From contig JBBBDQ010000750.1 in NCBI GenBank assembly GCA_037127315.1, positions 2,236,001 through 2,300,000 of the forward strand: 64,000 nt of DNA. The letters run 5' to 3'. The stretch comes from Ascarosepion bandense. Its lineage: Eukaryota; Mollusca; Cephalopoda; Sepiida; Sepiidae. The translations under genes and the position numbers were made by a program. Below are positions 63,230 through 64,000 of this stretch, in pieces. Position 1 is the first letter of the stretch, and each line of letters starts with the position of its first letter. The notes under the pieces are model-generated. The model was not told the DNA's origin. It searched no databases and saw only the letters and a list, made by a program, of their open reading frames with translations.

Positions 63230-64000
63230 TATTCGACTCGAGGTGTGAGAGTGTTAAAACTTTTGCAGAGCCGCCAGTATTCTGTGGATCCAAACTTTCT
63301 GGATGCTATATGCTGCTCTATTCTATCAGCAAACAACAGCTGAACATCATTTAAGATCCGCTTACATTTATTACGAGCAGAGACAAAAGGCGCCTATTGT
63401 AGTCAGACGCGTCACTCCGGTAAAACCGGAAGAAGTGATTCCTGTGAGCAATGGAGGCTAAATAAGCAGGAGTAAAACAAAGGGGGAGAATGAGGTTTAA
63501 GTCTGAACTTTCTAGCTGAATGCCAGCTTTCACCAAAGAGGAGATCTCAGAGGTACAGTCTTCAACAGGGAGACTAAACACTTTGTTTCAAGGGGCATCA
63601 CCAAGAAAATAGCGAAACGACTCACAGTCCGACCTTTGATAGCAATAAGATATTCTACTGGCAGAAGGTTCCTGGGAGAGAGGGAGTGGAAAGTGATATT
63701 AACGAAAACGACAGTATAATCAGAGTTGTCAAGTGGGCAGAGGTGCATGGTATGGCAAGAGTCAGGGATAGAAGTGAAGCAGAGATCTAGAAGGGAAGCG
63801 TGTGCTTCAGGAATACTGGGGAATTGCGTGGGGGAAATCCACCACTTGCGTGAGAGATTAAATAACTGGGAAGTTCAGGGTATCGACTGCAGCGGGATCA
63901 GTGATATAGTTTTTCAGCCACTTGGTATGATGGGCATTGAAGTCACCGAACACAAATATATTAGCAAATGGGCGAGAGAAAACGGACTTTTCTATATTAT
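63230..64000 (-). pseudogene. LINE-J endonuclease C-terminal part and linker, cut by the window edge
   Basis: Minus strand: NIFVFGDFNAHHTKWLKNYI at about 63975-63915, with the GDFNAHH motif of APE-type endonucleases; DPAAVDTLNFPVI, then a stop. Later HTMHLCPLDNSDYTVVFVNI, with the SDH-equivalent reading SDY. Then RNHFFRFYRSDASDYNRRLL, and LFADRIEQHIASRKFGSTEYWRL near 63300 (shown across a frameshift as a pattern). Frameshifts and stops inactivate it. The N-terminal endonuclease lies beyond the window. Confidence 0.8.

Larger units (their letters stand above)
61276..63230 (+). mobile_element. About 2-kb unidentified insertion splitting LINE-J (LTR-like?)
   Basis: LINE-J sequence is continuous in logic from 64000 down to about 63230 and from 61275 down to 59680, so the intervening block is foreign or replaces a deleted linker. 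It holds two diverged copies of a block (61478-61590, 61618-61705: 'gggtcatcggagaacggtgg' and 'gggtcatc'-like), a 'cctatataagc' TATA-like box at 61832-61842, a 38-39-bp tandem duplication near 62172-62260, and AC/CT microsatellites. Upstream repeated blocks plus TATA resemble a U3 region of a retrotransposon LTR. No gag/pol is seen, and LTR ends are not identified. Confidence 0.4.

Noticed and set aside
1..64000. CRISPR-like arrays or bacterial operons
   Set aside because: The tandem repeats have no unique spacers of constant size, and sequence style is eukaryotic. The regular arrays are microsatellites, one minisatellite and a tRNA-like tandem repeat.

Overview
The window is animal nuclear DNA that is almost entirely repetitive. 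It is AT-rich, saturated with microsatellites, and packed with nested, decayed retroelements and DNA transposons. I find no intact host protein-coding gene, no intact tRNA or rRNA gene and no CRISPR-like array. The mix of tRNA-derived SINEs with a long conserved body, several LINE families in many 5'-truncated copies, Tc1/mariner elements and Helitron-like repeats with internal microsatellites fits a mollusc, most likely a cephalopod such as an octopus. That assignment is an inference from repeat style, not a proven identification. The region is either a gene desert or the inside of a long intron.

Working family names used here. SINE-A: tRNA-headed, about 300 bp, ending in a (CTGA)-like tail. 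SINE-B: tRNA-headed with an (AT)n tail. 5S-SINE: headed by 5S rRNA. LINE-R: APE-endonuclease, RTE-like, ending in TAG(AAG)n. LINE-J: Jockey-like, with a YADD-type reverse transcriptase (RT). LINE-Z: RT, then a zinc-knuckle-like motif, then a restriction-like nuclease-like C-terminal domain, with an (AAT)n tail. HEL: Helitron-like, about 740 bp, TC...CTAG ends.

Layout. 1-2.5 kb: dispersed repeats, two LINE-J 3' ends and an AT-tailed SINE-B. 2.9-3.9 kb: a 52-bp higher-order minisatellite split by a SINE-A. 5-9.9 kb: LINE-R tail, possible hAT-type element, HEL copy, SINE-A with a duplicated 3' module, Tc1-like remnant with GATA arrays. 10-12.9 kb: second copy of the first repeat block, then long hairpin (foldback) elements. 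13.2-20.2 kb: LINE-R fragments in both orientations, SINE-A copies, HEL, and a Tc1-like element broken next to an RTE-like pseudogene. 20.5-24.9 kb: SINE-A copies, one with three tandem 3' modules, and a three-copy dispersed repeat. 25-28.2 kb: mostly unassigned. 28.5-34.1 kb: a tandem tRNA-like array, a tRNA/5S/tRNA composite, hairpins and SINE-B. 35.5-44.3 kb: LINE-R, HEL, then a dense minus-strand cluster of LINE-Z and LINE-J fragments. 44.3-45.6 kb: tRNA-headed SINE, 5S-SINE and HEL side by side. 45.7-48 kb: LINE-R endonuclease remnant and LINE-Z. 48.9-50 kb: mariner. 52-54.4 kb: SINE-A, LINE-R, Tc1-like MITE. 54.6-58.3 kb: the longest LINE-Z pseudogene. 59.6-64 kb: a LINE-J copy interrupted by about 2 kb of foreign sequence that carries a TATA-like promoter and repeated upstream blocks.

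Nothing here forms a pathway. The relationships are parasitic: SINEs presumably used LINE machinery, LINEs and SINEs landed inside one another and inside minisatellites, and retroelement tails appear to have seeded many of the (AT)n and (ATT)n microsatellites. I do not claim a new functional system. The most unusual observations are the 5S-headed SINE, the tRNA/5S/tRNA composite, the SINE-A copies with multiplied 3' modules and flipped hairpin loops, and the 4 x 13-bp higher-order minisatellite.
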